DNA of 64,000 nt from Jiella mangrovi. Lineage in GTDB: Bacteria; Pseudomonadota; Alphaproteobacteria; Rhizobiales; Rhizobiaceae. Both the position numbers and the translations under genes were made by a program. The first letter of the stretch is position 1; each line of letters starts with the position of its first letter. Shown piece after piece: positions 44,293 through 52,330 of the stretch. Under the pieces are notes generated by a model, which was not told the DNA's origin, did no database searches, and was given only the letters and a program-made list of their open reading frames with translations. The stretch is from NCBI RefSeq assembly GCF_017815135.1, contig NZ_JAGJCF010000007.1:208460-272459 (forward strand). Direction: 5' to 3'.

Positions 44293-47200
44293 CTATCGGA
44301 CGAAGCGCCACGGGTCGGAGCTGATTTTTTTTTTGCTCTCCTGTTCGGGAGCCGCGTCGTCGGATTTCGGTTTGACGGCAGCGGCTTTTGGCGCGGCCCG
44401 CCTCGTCTTGCGATTGGCGAGACGCTCGAGCAGCACGATGCTCGCCTTGCCCGTGACAGACAGACCCTCGTCCTTTTCCGCCATCGCGATGGCGGCTCTC
44501 GTTTTCGGGCCGAGCTGGCCGTCGACCTCGCCCGGATTGTAGCCGAGACGGCTGAGTTCGGTCTGGATCATCCCAACGACGCTCAGATTGTGAAGGCCGG
44601 GCGCATTGCCCTCGACGGTATCGTCGCCGGAGACGGCTATCTCCTTCGAGACCACGGGCGCTGTCTCCTGCTTCGGCTGCGGTTTGGCCTGCGGCGAGGA
44701 TTTTTTCACCGCCTCGCGCGTTTTGGCCGCGGGCTCGACCGACTTCGGCTCTGCCTCAAGCTTCGGCTCAGGCTTTGGCTTGGGCTCGGCCTTCGCCTTG
44801 GGTTGAGGCTTCGGTTTCGGCTGGGACTTTGCCTTGGTCTTCTGCTCTTGCGCCGGTTTCGGCTCGTCCTTTGGTTCTTGCGTCTTCGGCTCGGGCTTCG
44901 CCTTCAGCGCCTGCCTGGTAAACGCCTTGGCCTTGGCCTTGGCTTTCGATTTCGGGTTCAGTTTCGGGGACGACATCTCGGCCTTGGCGGAATCGGGCTC
45001 GGGCTGCACCAGGGCTTTCACCGAACGGGGCAATGACTTCGCGGCCGGTTCCGACGTTTCGGCAGTTTCCTTTGGCGTCTGCGGCTCGAGCGGCTTCTGC
45101 GTCTTCGCAGAGGCGCCGACGAGCGCTTCGATCGTCGTCTTCTTCGGGCCGGACAGCTTGGGCTCGGGCGATTTCGGCGCGAAGGCCTGCGGCGCCGGCG
45201 ACCCTGGCTGAGGCGTCTTTGCCGGCGGCAGCGTTCTTGCCTTCGGGGCGACGGTCCTGCGTCTGGCGGGCGCCTCCTCGACCGTTTCGATGCGCTTGGG
45301 GGTGGCACGCATGGCGACGCGCTCGTCACCACCGCCAGCGGGTCTGACAGGCGCTTTCCTTGCGGCCATCGCCGTGTCGGCAGCAATCAGGCTCTCGATC
45401 GAAGCGCTTTCGCCAGACGGCTTTTTCGCGGCCGGCATCTGTGCTTGCGGCGTGGTGCTGGCCCGCTTTGCGAGCGCAGGCTTGGCGATCGTCGCCCGCC
45501 TTGCGGGGGCGGCCTTGAGCACGTCGCGCGCCGGGGTGGGCGCAATCTCGATCTTCCTTTCGCTCACCGCGCGCTTGGCGGCTTCTTCGCCATAGGCGCT
45601 GAGGACGCGATCGAAAAGGCCGACCGCGTCGGGTGACATCTTCGCATCGGCGGGGCGCGGTTCCTCGGGGGTGCGGTTCAGCAGGGCACTCGCGGCTTCG
45701 GCCCCATAGGCGGCCGCCAAGAGGCGCTTGAGCGGATCAGCCGACTGAGCGAGCGCATCCTTGCCATCGGTCGGCGCGGCGAGGGCGATCCTGCCCGGCG
45801 AAACGCGAGCCGATTCGGCCGCATAGGCGGCAAGCAGGCGCTCGATCATGCCCGCATCCGCGACGGGCGGCTGCGGCACGGGCGCCGGCGCCACGGGCTG
45901 CGGCACAGGTGCCGGCGGCACCTCGGCCTGCCGGGATTGCAGATTGCTCGGGTCGATCATCAGAACGACGATCTGGGGCGCGGCATTCATGGCCGGAACG
46001 ACCATGCCGGGCATGCCGGCCATCGTCTGGATCTGCGGGAAGACCGAGGTGACGCCAGGCTGGGCGAGAATCACCGGCTGAGACGGCTGAACGCTCTGTG
46101 CGCTTGGCGCGGCTTGCTTCACGACGACCTTGGGCGCGCTCTTTTCGGCGGGAAGATCGACGGCGACCCTGGTGCCGACCACCGTCTCGGCGACCGGCGC
46201 GATCTCGACCGTGCCCTCTGTCACCACACGCCCGCCAGAGCCGCGCGCGGCGGTCGTCTCGGTGCCGACGACGACCGTCTTGGCCGGGATCGCGACCTTG
46301 GCCGGCGCGGCCTTCTTGACCACGGGCCTGGCTGGCGCAGGCTTGGCCTTGGCAACGGCCTTTTTCGCCGGAGCAGGCTTCTTCTTCGTCTCGCCGGTCG
46401 TCTCGCCGGTCTTCTCGACGGCAGGTTTTTTCGCGGCGGGTTTCGGTGTCGCGGCCTTCTTGGCAGGCGCCTTGGCAACCGCCGGCTTCGCGTCGGCCTT
46501 CTTCACTGCCGGCTTGGCCTTGGCTTCGGTCTCGCAGGCGACCTTCGGCTTCGGCTTGGGCTCGGGTTTTGGCTGCGGCTTTCTTGCCTTGGCGGTGTCC
46601 GCGCGCACGACCTTTTTCTTGACCGCCGGCGTCTTCGAAGCGGTCTTTTTCGCCGTCGTCTTCTTCACGGGCTTTTTGGGCGGCACGCAATCGACCGCCG
46701 CAGACGCGCCGGCGAGCACCGCCGGTTCGGCCTTTGCGGCAGGCGTCGTCTTCTTTGCGGGCTCGGCCTTGGCAGGCTTTGTCTTTGCCTTGGCAACCTC
46801 CACCTTGGGCTTGGCCCCCGCCTTTGGCTTCGCAATCGTCTTGCCGGCGACGGGTTTTTCGACGCCGGCCGTCTTCGCCTTCACGGGCACCGTCTTCTTC
46901 GGCGCGGGCTTGGCGGCCTTGACGACCTTCTTTTCCGCCACGGCCTTCTTCGCCGCGTCCGACGTCTTTGGCGCCGAGGGCTTCTTCGCCTTGGTGGTCT
47001 TCTTCGTGGCAGACGCCTTCTTGGCCGCGTCCGCCTTTTTCGCGGCAGCCTTTTTCTCCGCCGCCTTCTTGCGAGCCGCAGCTTCCAGCTCGGCCTTGCT
47101 CGGACCTGCGGGCTTCCACTGGGCCGCGACCCGGACGGCATAGGCCTTGGCGATCTCCAGTGCCGGCAGATCGATGGTGGAGAGATCGACGTCGAACTCG

Positions 47201-47559
47201 TCCTCTGCCTTCACGGTGAGGGGATCGCCGTCCAGCGGCGTGATCGTGCAGGCCTTGGCCTCGGCGTCACAGGTCACGTCGACCCTGTCCTTGGCCATGG
47301 ACTGGCTGAGGCCGAAAGAGGCGGAAGCATCGGGAAAGATGCGATAATAGCGGCCGCCGACGGCGCCGATCTGATAGCCGCCCCAGAAGGCGGCGGCCGA
47401 AACGTCGCTCACCTCCACCGAGGCGCCAGGGGTGAAGGGGACCGCGATATCATAGAGCTCGGCGCGCGTGTCGCCGGCCGCAGCCGGCGCGCAGCCTATG
47501 GACAGCGCGGTCAGGCTGTGCAGAGCTCTTCTGCTCCAGACCTTCACCCGTGGCATCAT
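44293..47559 (-). CDS. Giant Lys/Ala/Pro-rich protein with peptidoglycan-binding domain
   Basis: Exported protein of 1088 residues in this frame. Order: an N-terminal signal-like segment (RALHSLTALSIGCAPAAAGD); a folded domain of about 120 residues (VPFTPGASVEVSDVSAAAFW, GGYQIGAVGGRYYRIFPDAS); a very long histone-H1-like Ala/Lys/Pro-rich region with a less biased central segment; and a PG_binding_1 domain near the end (MIQTELSRLGYNPGEVDGQL, GPKTRAAIAMAEKDEGLSV). It ends SKKKISSDPWRFVR just after an A10 tract. Its start (ATG 47559) overlaps the DUF3131 stop. The composition suits an extended periplasmic spacer anchored to the wall. The tail after A10 may be an artefact of a frame shift. Confidence 0.75.
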   Translation of the reverse strand: MMPRVKVWSRRALHSLTALSIGCAPAAAGDTRAELYDIAVPFTPGASVEVSDVSAAAFWGGYQIGAVGGRYYRIFPDASASFGLSQSMAKDRVDVTCDAEAKACTITPLDGDPLTVKAEDEFDVDLSTIDLPALEIAKAYAVRVAAQWKPAGPSKAELEAAARKKAAEKKAAAKKADAAKKASATKKTTKAKKPSAPKTSDAAKKAVAEKKVVKAAKPAPKKTVPVKAKTAGVEKPVAGKTIAKPKAGAKPKVEVAKAKTKPAKAEPAKKTTPAAKAEPAVLAGASAAVDCVPPKKPVKKTTAKKTASKTPAVKKKVVRADTAKARKPQPKPEPKPKPKVACETEAKAKPAVKKADAKPAVAKAPAKKAATPKPAAKKPAVEKTGETTGETKKKPAPAKKAVAKAKPAPARPVVKKAAPAKVAIPAKTVVVGTETTAARGSGGRVVTEGTVEIAPVAETVVGTRVAVDLPAEKSAPKVVVKQAAPSAQSVQPSQPVILAQPGVTSVFPQIQTMAGMPGMVVPAMNAAPQIVVLMIDPSNLQSRQAEVPPAPVPQPVAPAPVPQPPVADAGMIERLLAAYAAESARVSPGRIALAAPTDGKDALAQSADPLKRLLAAAYGAEAASALLNRTPEEPRPADAKMSPDAVGLFDRVLSAYGEEAAKRAVSERKIEIAPTPARDVLKAAPARRATIAKPALAKRASTTPQAQMPAAKKPSGESASIESLIAADTAMAARKAPVRPAGGGDERVAMRATPKRIETVEEAPARRRTVAPKARTLPPAKTPQPGSPAPQAFAPKSPEPKLSGPKKTTIEALVGASAKTQKPLEPQTPKETAETSEPAAKSLPRSVKALVQPEPDSAKAEMSSPKLNPKSKAKAKAKAFTRQALKAKPEPKTQEPKDEPKPAQEQKTKAKSQPKPKPQPKAKAEPKPKPEPKLEAEPKSVEPAAKTREAVKKSSPQAKPQPKQETAPVVSKEIAVSGDDTVEGNAPGLHNLSVVGMIQTELSRLGYNPGEVDGQLGPKTRAAIAMAEKDEGLSVTGKASIVLLERLANRKTRRAAPKAAAVKPKSDDAAPEQESKKKISSDPWRFVR
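44325..44334 (-). other. A10 homopolymer that decides the reading frame
   Basis: Ten consecutive T on the plus strand (A on the coding strand) lie at codons for Lys-Lys-Lys-Ile, eleven codons before the stop of the Lys/Ala/Pro-rich protein. With A9 the downstream frame is open to 43416 and encodes a barrel-like domain, giving one protein of 1380 residues. A possible slippage or phase-variable site, or an indel in the assembly. Confidence 0.8.
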
Positions 47560-48929
47560 CAGGACCCCATCTGATGGCGCATCAGCGGGCCGAACTGCTT
47601 GTAGGCAAGGCTCGCAAGGATGATCGCATTGGTGTTGCAGCTGAGCGAGCCGTTCGGCGACCCGTCCGCCTCGAAGCGACCTTCCATCCAGCCCTTTTCG
47701 GGATCGGCGAGGTCGTCGAGCGAAGCGACGAGGGCCTTGGTGTAGTCGGTGCCGAACAGGGCATCCCAGCCGAAGGCCGCCTTGGTGCTGATGCTGCGCA
47801 GCTCGTCCATCCGGCTGCCGTCGAGGCGCATGACCGCCCACGGATCACCGCCGCCCCACACCGTCGAATAGGTGAAGTAGGGCTTGACCGAGATGTGGCC
47901 CTCGCTGACGGCGGTGAACTGGCCGGTGTCCCTGTAGCGCTGCTCCTGGGCCCGGTAGACATTCGAGGCGAGCCGCAGCGAGGTGGAATCGAAGCCGAAG
48001 TCCAGCCCGTCGAGGACATAGGGCTCGCTCGTCGCGAACGAGGCCGATCCGTTGCCGAGCTTGCGGTCGTCGACCGGAACGGCGACGTCGCCGACCATCT
48101 GGAAGGTGAGATTGCGCTCGGCCTTGGCCGCATCGACCGCGTCGAGGCCGAACAGCATCATCGCCTTGGCGCCATACTGCTCGTAGCCGACGCGCCCTTC
48201 CTGGCGGAAGACGGTCTTGTCGTCGCGCACCGCGGTGCCGAACATGTCGCCTTCCTGGACCAGCGCCGCCAGATCCCATTTGGTCAAAAGCTTCCGGACG
48301 TCCTTCGCGTGCTCGGGATAGTTGCGCATGATGTAGGACATCGGCACCAGGAAATGGGCGACGTCGAGCGCCGACCAGCCAAGGCCGCGCGGGTCCGGCT
48401 TGTTGGCATAGGTGCTCATCTTCAGGGTGCGAACGTCATAGGCCTTGTTCGGCAGCCGCCCCTCGAACAGCTCCATGGTGTCGAGGCTGACCAGGGCGCC
48501 GTTCAGGCGGCCGTGGAACTCGACATCCTCGATGATGCCCAGACGATAGGCCGAGATCAGACCGATCAGATAGGAGCCGGTGTCCCAGATCGTCGTCGAA
48601 GGATAGTTGTTGGCCGCATTGACCAGAAGCGTGTTCTTGTCGGTGTTGTTCTGGAAGTAGCGCCAGGCGATCTTCGCCTGGGTCATTTCCTTTTCCGTCA
48701 GCGGGCGCAGCGCCGCGAGCTTCATCGGCTCGATCGCCGCGATCTTCTCCGACACCGAATCCGCTTTCGCCATAACGGCCGGGGCCTGCGCCGACGGCGT
48801 ACCGGCAGGTGCCGCCCTGAGGCTTTCCGACACGTCGTCGACCGCGAGGATCACGACGGAGGCTGAAAGGAGGCCGGCGATGAAGATCAGCTGGCTGCGC
48901 CCGCGAACGAGATTTTCTTTGAAGCTCAT
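47559..48929 (-). CDS. DUF3131 protein, probable periplasmic glycan-active enzyme
   Basis: Protein of 456 residues with an N-terminal signal or anchor helix (LIFIAGLLSASVVILAVDDV) followed by a DUF3131 domain, whose fold resembles the (alpha/alpha) toroids of some glycoside hydrolases. Visible core segments are AKIAWRYFQNNTDKNTLLVN, NYPSTTIWDTGSYLIGLISA, LGWSALDVAHFLVPM, and NGSLSCNTNAIILASLAYKQ at the C-terminus. DUF3131 genes often lie beside cellulose-synthase-like GT2 genes, as here, three nt after the GT2 gene. A role in trimming or guiding the nascent polysaccharide is inferred. The ATG at 48929 has GGAGAA upstream. Confidence 0.85.
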   Translation of the reverse strand: MSFKENLVRGRSQLIFIAGLLSASVVILAVDDVSESLRAAPAGTPSAQAPAVMAKADSVSEKIAAIEPMKLAALRPLTEKEMTQAKIAWRYFQNNTDKNTLLVNAANNYPSTTIWDTGSYLIGLISAYRLGIIEDVEFHGRLNGALVSLDTMELFEGRLPNKAYDVRTLKMSTYANKPDPRGLGWSALDVAHFLVPMSYIMRNYPEHAKDVRKLLTKWDLAALVQEGDMFGTAVRDDKTVFRQEGRVGYEQYGAKAMMLFGLDAVDAAKAERNLTFQMVGDVAVPVDDRKLGNGSASFATSEPYVLDGLDFGFDSTSLRLASNVYRAQEQRYRDTGQFTAVSEGHISVKPYFTYSTVWGGGDPWAVMRLDGSRMDELRSISTKAAFGWDALFGTDYTKALVASLDDLADPEKGWMEGRFEADGSPNGSLSCNTNAIILASLAYKQFGPLMRHQMGS

Positions 48930-48931
48930 GA

Positions 48932-50749
48932 CTATTCTCCGATATCGAAGTCGGGTTGCCAGAAGGCCGCGTAGATCATTCCCGACAGGGCAAAGATGTT
49001 GTTGATCCCCCAGAAGCCGTTGGCGATGATACCGCCCAGCGTGTAGCCCTCGTTCCCGAAGAGGAAGGCGGCGAGAGCGAAGACGAGGCCGGCGAGCGTC
49101 AGGACGCAGATCGCCACATGCGGCCAGACCAGCTTGAGGAAATTGCCGGACTGGCGGTCCTTCGGGGTCACGGGGAAGCTGATCTTCCGGCCCAGCATGA
49201 CGACCCAGAGGGCCTTCAGATTGATCGCGAAGAAGGACAGGTAACTGGCCTTGCTCTTGTAGCCGGCGACGCCCCACATCCCGACCAGCGTCGCCAGTTC
49301 CATCGAGATGAGGAACGGCAGGATCTGCAGGAAGAACTCGTCGGTATAGGCGCTGAGCGGTGCGATCGCGAAGAACAGATAGATCATCGGGGCGACCAGG
49401 AAGATGCAGTTCCACGCGCCGCCGAGATAGGACCAGAAGGTCGAGGCGTACATCAGCCGCTGGGACCACGACATGCCCGAGCGAAACAGCGGACTGTCGT
49501 TGAACAGGATGTCGAGGCTGCCGCCGGCATATTTGAAGCGCTGGATCGTCCAGGTCAGAAGATCCTGGGGCGACAGCATCTTCGATTCCACATGGGGATG
49601 CAGCACCGACTTCCAGCCGCGCTCGGTGTCCGAGTGCAGGACGATCGAGGTGTAGATGTCCTCCGAGACGTGGAACTTGTAGGGCGTCAGCGCCTGCGAC
49701 ATGGTCGCTTCCTCGCGGATCGCGGCCATCAGCACCGGCGAGATCTCGCGCTCGTGGCTTTCCAGCGTCACCTCGCACTCGGCCTCGATCAGACGCTTCT
49801 CGACGGCGTCGCCGAAGGAGCGGAGCGCCGCTTCCATGACCGCCTCGCGGCGATGGATCGAGCCGGCGCCGCAGCAGAAGGCCGCATGGGACCGGTTCCG
49901 CCGGCGCAGGATGATGTCGTAGAAGATCTTCGGATCGTTGACGAAGGGGTCCTCTCCGATGCGGATCTCGCCGACGCATTTCTGGACCATCCGGCCGAAG
50001 CCCGCGCCGCAGCGGCCGAGCTTCTCGCCAAGCACGGCGTCGAGGGTCTTGCCCTCGGGCAGGTCGAAGAACCACTGGGGCGTCTGCACCCAGGCGACCT
50101 TGGGATCGCGGAAATAGCCGAGCGTGCGCTCCAGGATCGTCGGGAATGGACGCGTGTCGGCGTCGCAGATGACGATGAAGTCGCCCGAGGTCTGCTCCAT
50201 CGCATTGCGCAGATTGCCGGCCTTGAACCCCTCATTGGTCGTGCGGGTGATGTAGCCGACGTTTTCCTCGGCGCAGACGGCCTTCATGGCCTCGCGCCGG
50301 CCGTCGTCCAGGACATAGATCCTGAGGTCGATCGGATGGGGGTAGCGGGCGTTCTTGGCGTCGATCAGCCCGAGGCGGACGAGCTCGGGATCCTCGTCAT
50401 AGGTGGCGAACATCACGTCGACGGCGACCGGCCGCGCGGCATCGTCGGCGCCTTCCTGGCACTCGCCGATGGTGGCCGGAGGCTCGACGATCGGCGTATC
50501 CTTCACCGCCCACAGATTGTAGGCGAACAGGATGAGGCCGATATAGGCCAGCGTCTCGGCCATGACGACCGGGATCGAGAACCACAGGGCGTCGTAGTTC
50601 AGCGAATAGTTCCACCGCCACCACAGATAGGATGCGCCGAGGCACAGGCACAGGGTGATCAGGAACTGCCAGAGCAGCTCCCGCGGCACCGAATGCGTCA
50701 ATGGTTCAGGCGGAACTCGGTCTTCGAAGCGTTCGAAATAAAAGCTCAT
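48932..50749 (-). CDS. Cellulose-synthase-like family 2 glycosyltransferase
   Basis: Membrane-embedded processive polysaccharide synthase of 605 residues. N-terminal helices (LLWQFLITLCLCLGASYLWW) are followed by the GT-A domain with D148-D149-G (YVLDDG), the DxD motif D196-A-D198, the catalytic E363-D364 (HVSEDIYTS) and the acceptor-binding Q403-RFKYAGG in place of the Q(Q/R)xRW consensus, then five or more C-terminal helices. There is a long insert between DAD and ED (about residues 225-355). No PilZ domain is present, unlike BcsA, so direct cyclic-di-GMP control is not evident. UDP-glucose is the likely donor but the polymer (cellulose-like, curdlan-like or other glucan) cannot be told. 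Confidence 0.93.
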   Translation of the reverse strand: MSFYFERFEDRVPPEPLTHSVPRELLWQFLITLCLCLGASYLWWRWNYSLNYDALWFSIPVVMAETLAYIGLILFAYNLWAVKDTPIVEPPATIGECQEGADDAARPVAVDVMFATYDEDPELVRLGLIDAKNARYPHPIDLRIYVLDDGRREAMKAVCAEENVGYITRTTNEGFKAGNLRNAMEQTSGDFIVICDADTRPFPTILERTLGYFRDPKVAWVQTPQWFFDLPEGKTLDAVLGEKLGRCGAGFGRMVQKCVGEIRIGEDPFVNDPKIFYDIILRRRNRSHAAFCCGAGSIHRREAVMEAALRSFGDAVEKRLIEAECEVTLESHEREISPVLMAAIREEATMSQALTPYKFHVSEDIYTSIVLHSDTERGWKSVLHPHVESKMLSPQDLLTWTIQRFKYAGGSLDILFNDSPLFRSGMSWSQRLMYASTFWSYLGGAWNCIFLVAPMIYLFFAIAPLSAYTDEFFLQILPFLISMELATLVGMWGVAGYKSKASYLSFFAINLKALWVVMLGRKISFPVTPKDRQSGNFLKLVWPHVAICVLTLAGLVFALAAFLFGNEGYTLGGIIANGFWGINNIFALSGMIYAAFWQPDFDIGE

Positions 50750-50764
50750 GGCGACGGGTCCCGT

Positions 50765-51961
50765 TCAGGTAGCGGCTTTTGTCGCCGGAGCGGCATGGGC
50801 GGGCTTGCCGGCCCAGGGCAACGGGCCAAGCCCGATGGTCCAGGCCAGTGCCGGCAGTTTGGACAGGCCATAGGCAGCGCCATAGGCTCCCGCCGATACG
50901 AGGATGACCTTGAAGATGACGGTCGCGGCAGGCGTGAGCGTCAGGCCGAGCCCGTAGACGCCGATGTCGAAGAGATCGATCATCATCGGGTGCAGCAGGT
51001 AGATGCCGAAGGTGAACCTCGCGAACCTGCTCCATGCCGGCGACCAGGCCTCGTGCTGGCGGCCGAGAAAGACCATGAAGACGGCGAGCGGCATCAGGAA
51101 GTGGGCGTAAAAACCCCAGCCCGTACGGTGGCTCCAGGCGCCGGTCTCCATCGCAGCGAAATTGTGCGGCAGGGTGGCAAAGAGCAGGAAGGCGACGAAG
51201 AAGATCGCCGTCTTCGAAACCAGACGGGATTCGCCGCGCGGGATGCCGTATTTGAACAGCCCGAAGATGGCGAAGGCCGCGATGCCGTAACCGACATAGC
51301 CGAGGATCTTGACCGCCCGCACGAGATAGGTCCGGGCAGTGTCGTCGGCGACAGCCGACCAGATATAGCCCTGCATGTAGTCCATGCAGCCGAGCATCGG
51401 CACGACGGCGAGACCGTAGATCGGATAGCGCATGGCAACCCGCATCACCGGATAGAACATCATCAGGACGAACAGCGTCGGCAGGAAGTGCATGTGGTAC
51501 TGCGACGAGCCGATGAGGAAGTTCTGCGCCCAGCGGCCGACGTCGAGCCACTGATCGACGACCGCGCCGGAATAGCCGAAGGCCGTCGCCTTGAAGATCT
51601 TGAAGAAGGCGTAGAACACCGTCCAGAAGGCGAAGGGGATGAGCAGGCGGCGCATCTGCTCGCCGATCGCCTCGCGGTAGGTCGGGCGGCGGCGGTCGAG
51701 CTTGAAGGCGAAGAGGAACAGCGAGAAGACGAAGAACATCTCCGAGCCGGACAGTTCGCCGACGGCCCGCATCAGAACCGGCACGAGACGCTGCTCGGGG
51801 TCGGCGTTGATGAAGGCCTTGCCGACGGAATCCGTCGTCGAATGGATCATCACGACGCCGAAGGCGGCAATGACGCGATTGGCGTCGAACCAGGTCATGC
51901 GCCCGCTGGCGGAGCCGCCTGTCTGCGCGTTCATCACCGGTGTCTGGACGTGGATGTTCAT
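50765..51961 (-). CDS. Acyltransferase 3 family membrane protein
   Basis: O-acyltransferase of 398 residues with about ten hydrophobic helices, of the family that acetylates or succinylates surface polysaccharides (OafA/ExoZ/BcsY-like). The N-terminal helix contains FDANRVIAAFGVVMIHSTTD with the conserved histidine and the preceding arginine region; AREL-type text is replaced here by the conserved SSQYHMHFLPTLFVLMMFYP; the C-terminus has RFTFGIYLLHPMMIDLFDIG, the family's final motif. ATG 51961 has GGAGCC upstream; an earlier start would add 25 residues. It is the first gene of the polysaccharide operon, 15 nt before the GT2 gene, and presumably decorates its product. Confidence 0.9.
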   Translation of the reverse strand: MNIHVQTPVMNAQTGGSASGRMTWFDANRVIAAFGVVMIHSTTDSVGKAFINADPEQRLVPVLMRAVGELSGSEMFFVFSLFLFAFKLDRRRPTYREAIGEQMRRLLIPFAFWTVFYAFFKIFKATAFGYSGAVVDQWLDVGRWAQNFLIGSSQYHMHFLPTLFVLMMFYPVMRVAMRYPIYGLAVVPMLGCMDYMQGYIWSAVADDTARTYLVRAVKILGYVGYGIAAFAIFGLFKYGIPRGESRLVSKTAIFFVAFLLFATLPHNFAAMETGAWSHRTGWGFYAHFLMPLAVFMVFLGRQHEAWSPAWSRFARFTFGIYLLHPMMIDLFDIGVYGLGLTLTPAATVIFKVILVSAGAYGAAYGLSKLPALAWTIGLGPLPWAGKPAHAAPATKAAT

Positions 51962-52301
51962 CGCCCGGCTCCGTCTGCGGACAGTGAGAGAAGGTCCGAG
52001 GCGCCGAGCCGGCGCGAACGGGGCGAGAGACGGCACGCATCGCCGGCCTTGCGGCCGGGCCGGCCGATCAGGCGCACGGCGCCGGCGGCACGCATAAGGG
52101 AGAAGGCATCGGGCGCGGCGTGATCGCGGAGCCGCGCAAGGGCTGGCAATCCTTGCACTCCCAGCGGAAGGACCGGAGCGTCGATGCGGATTTCACCGGC
52201 AGCGCCAGCAAATGGCGCGCAAGTTTCTGCTGCGCGGCTGGCCGGTATTGTTGGCTTGGAGTGCATCAGGATCGCCCCTGGATTCATTCACTCCAATTAC
52301 G

Positions 52302-52330
52302 ATAGACTTTAACCTATAAAATTAAGTCAA
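52302..52330 (-). promoter_or_regulatory. Candidate promoter of the polysaccharide operon
   Basis: In an AT-rich stretch directly upstream of the operon, TTGACT (52330-52325, minus strand) and GTCTAT (52307-52302) are 17 bp apart. The -35 overlaps the stop codon of the hybrid kinase gene. The remaining 51962-52300 leader of about 340 nt has no gene and could hold regulatory RNA or protein sites. Confidence 0.4.

Noticed and set aside
48956..52123. 1055-codon plus-strand frame
   Set aside because: Antisense to the GT2 and acyltransferase genes; composition is that of a shadow frame and it has no domain.
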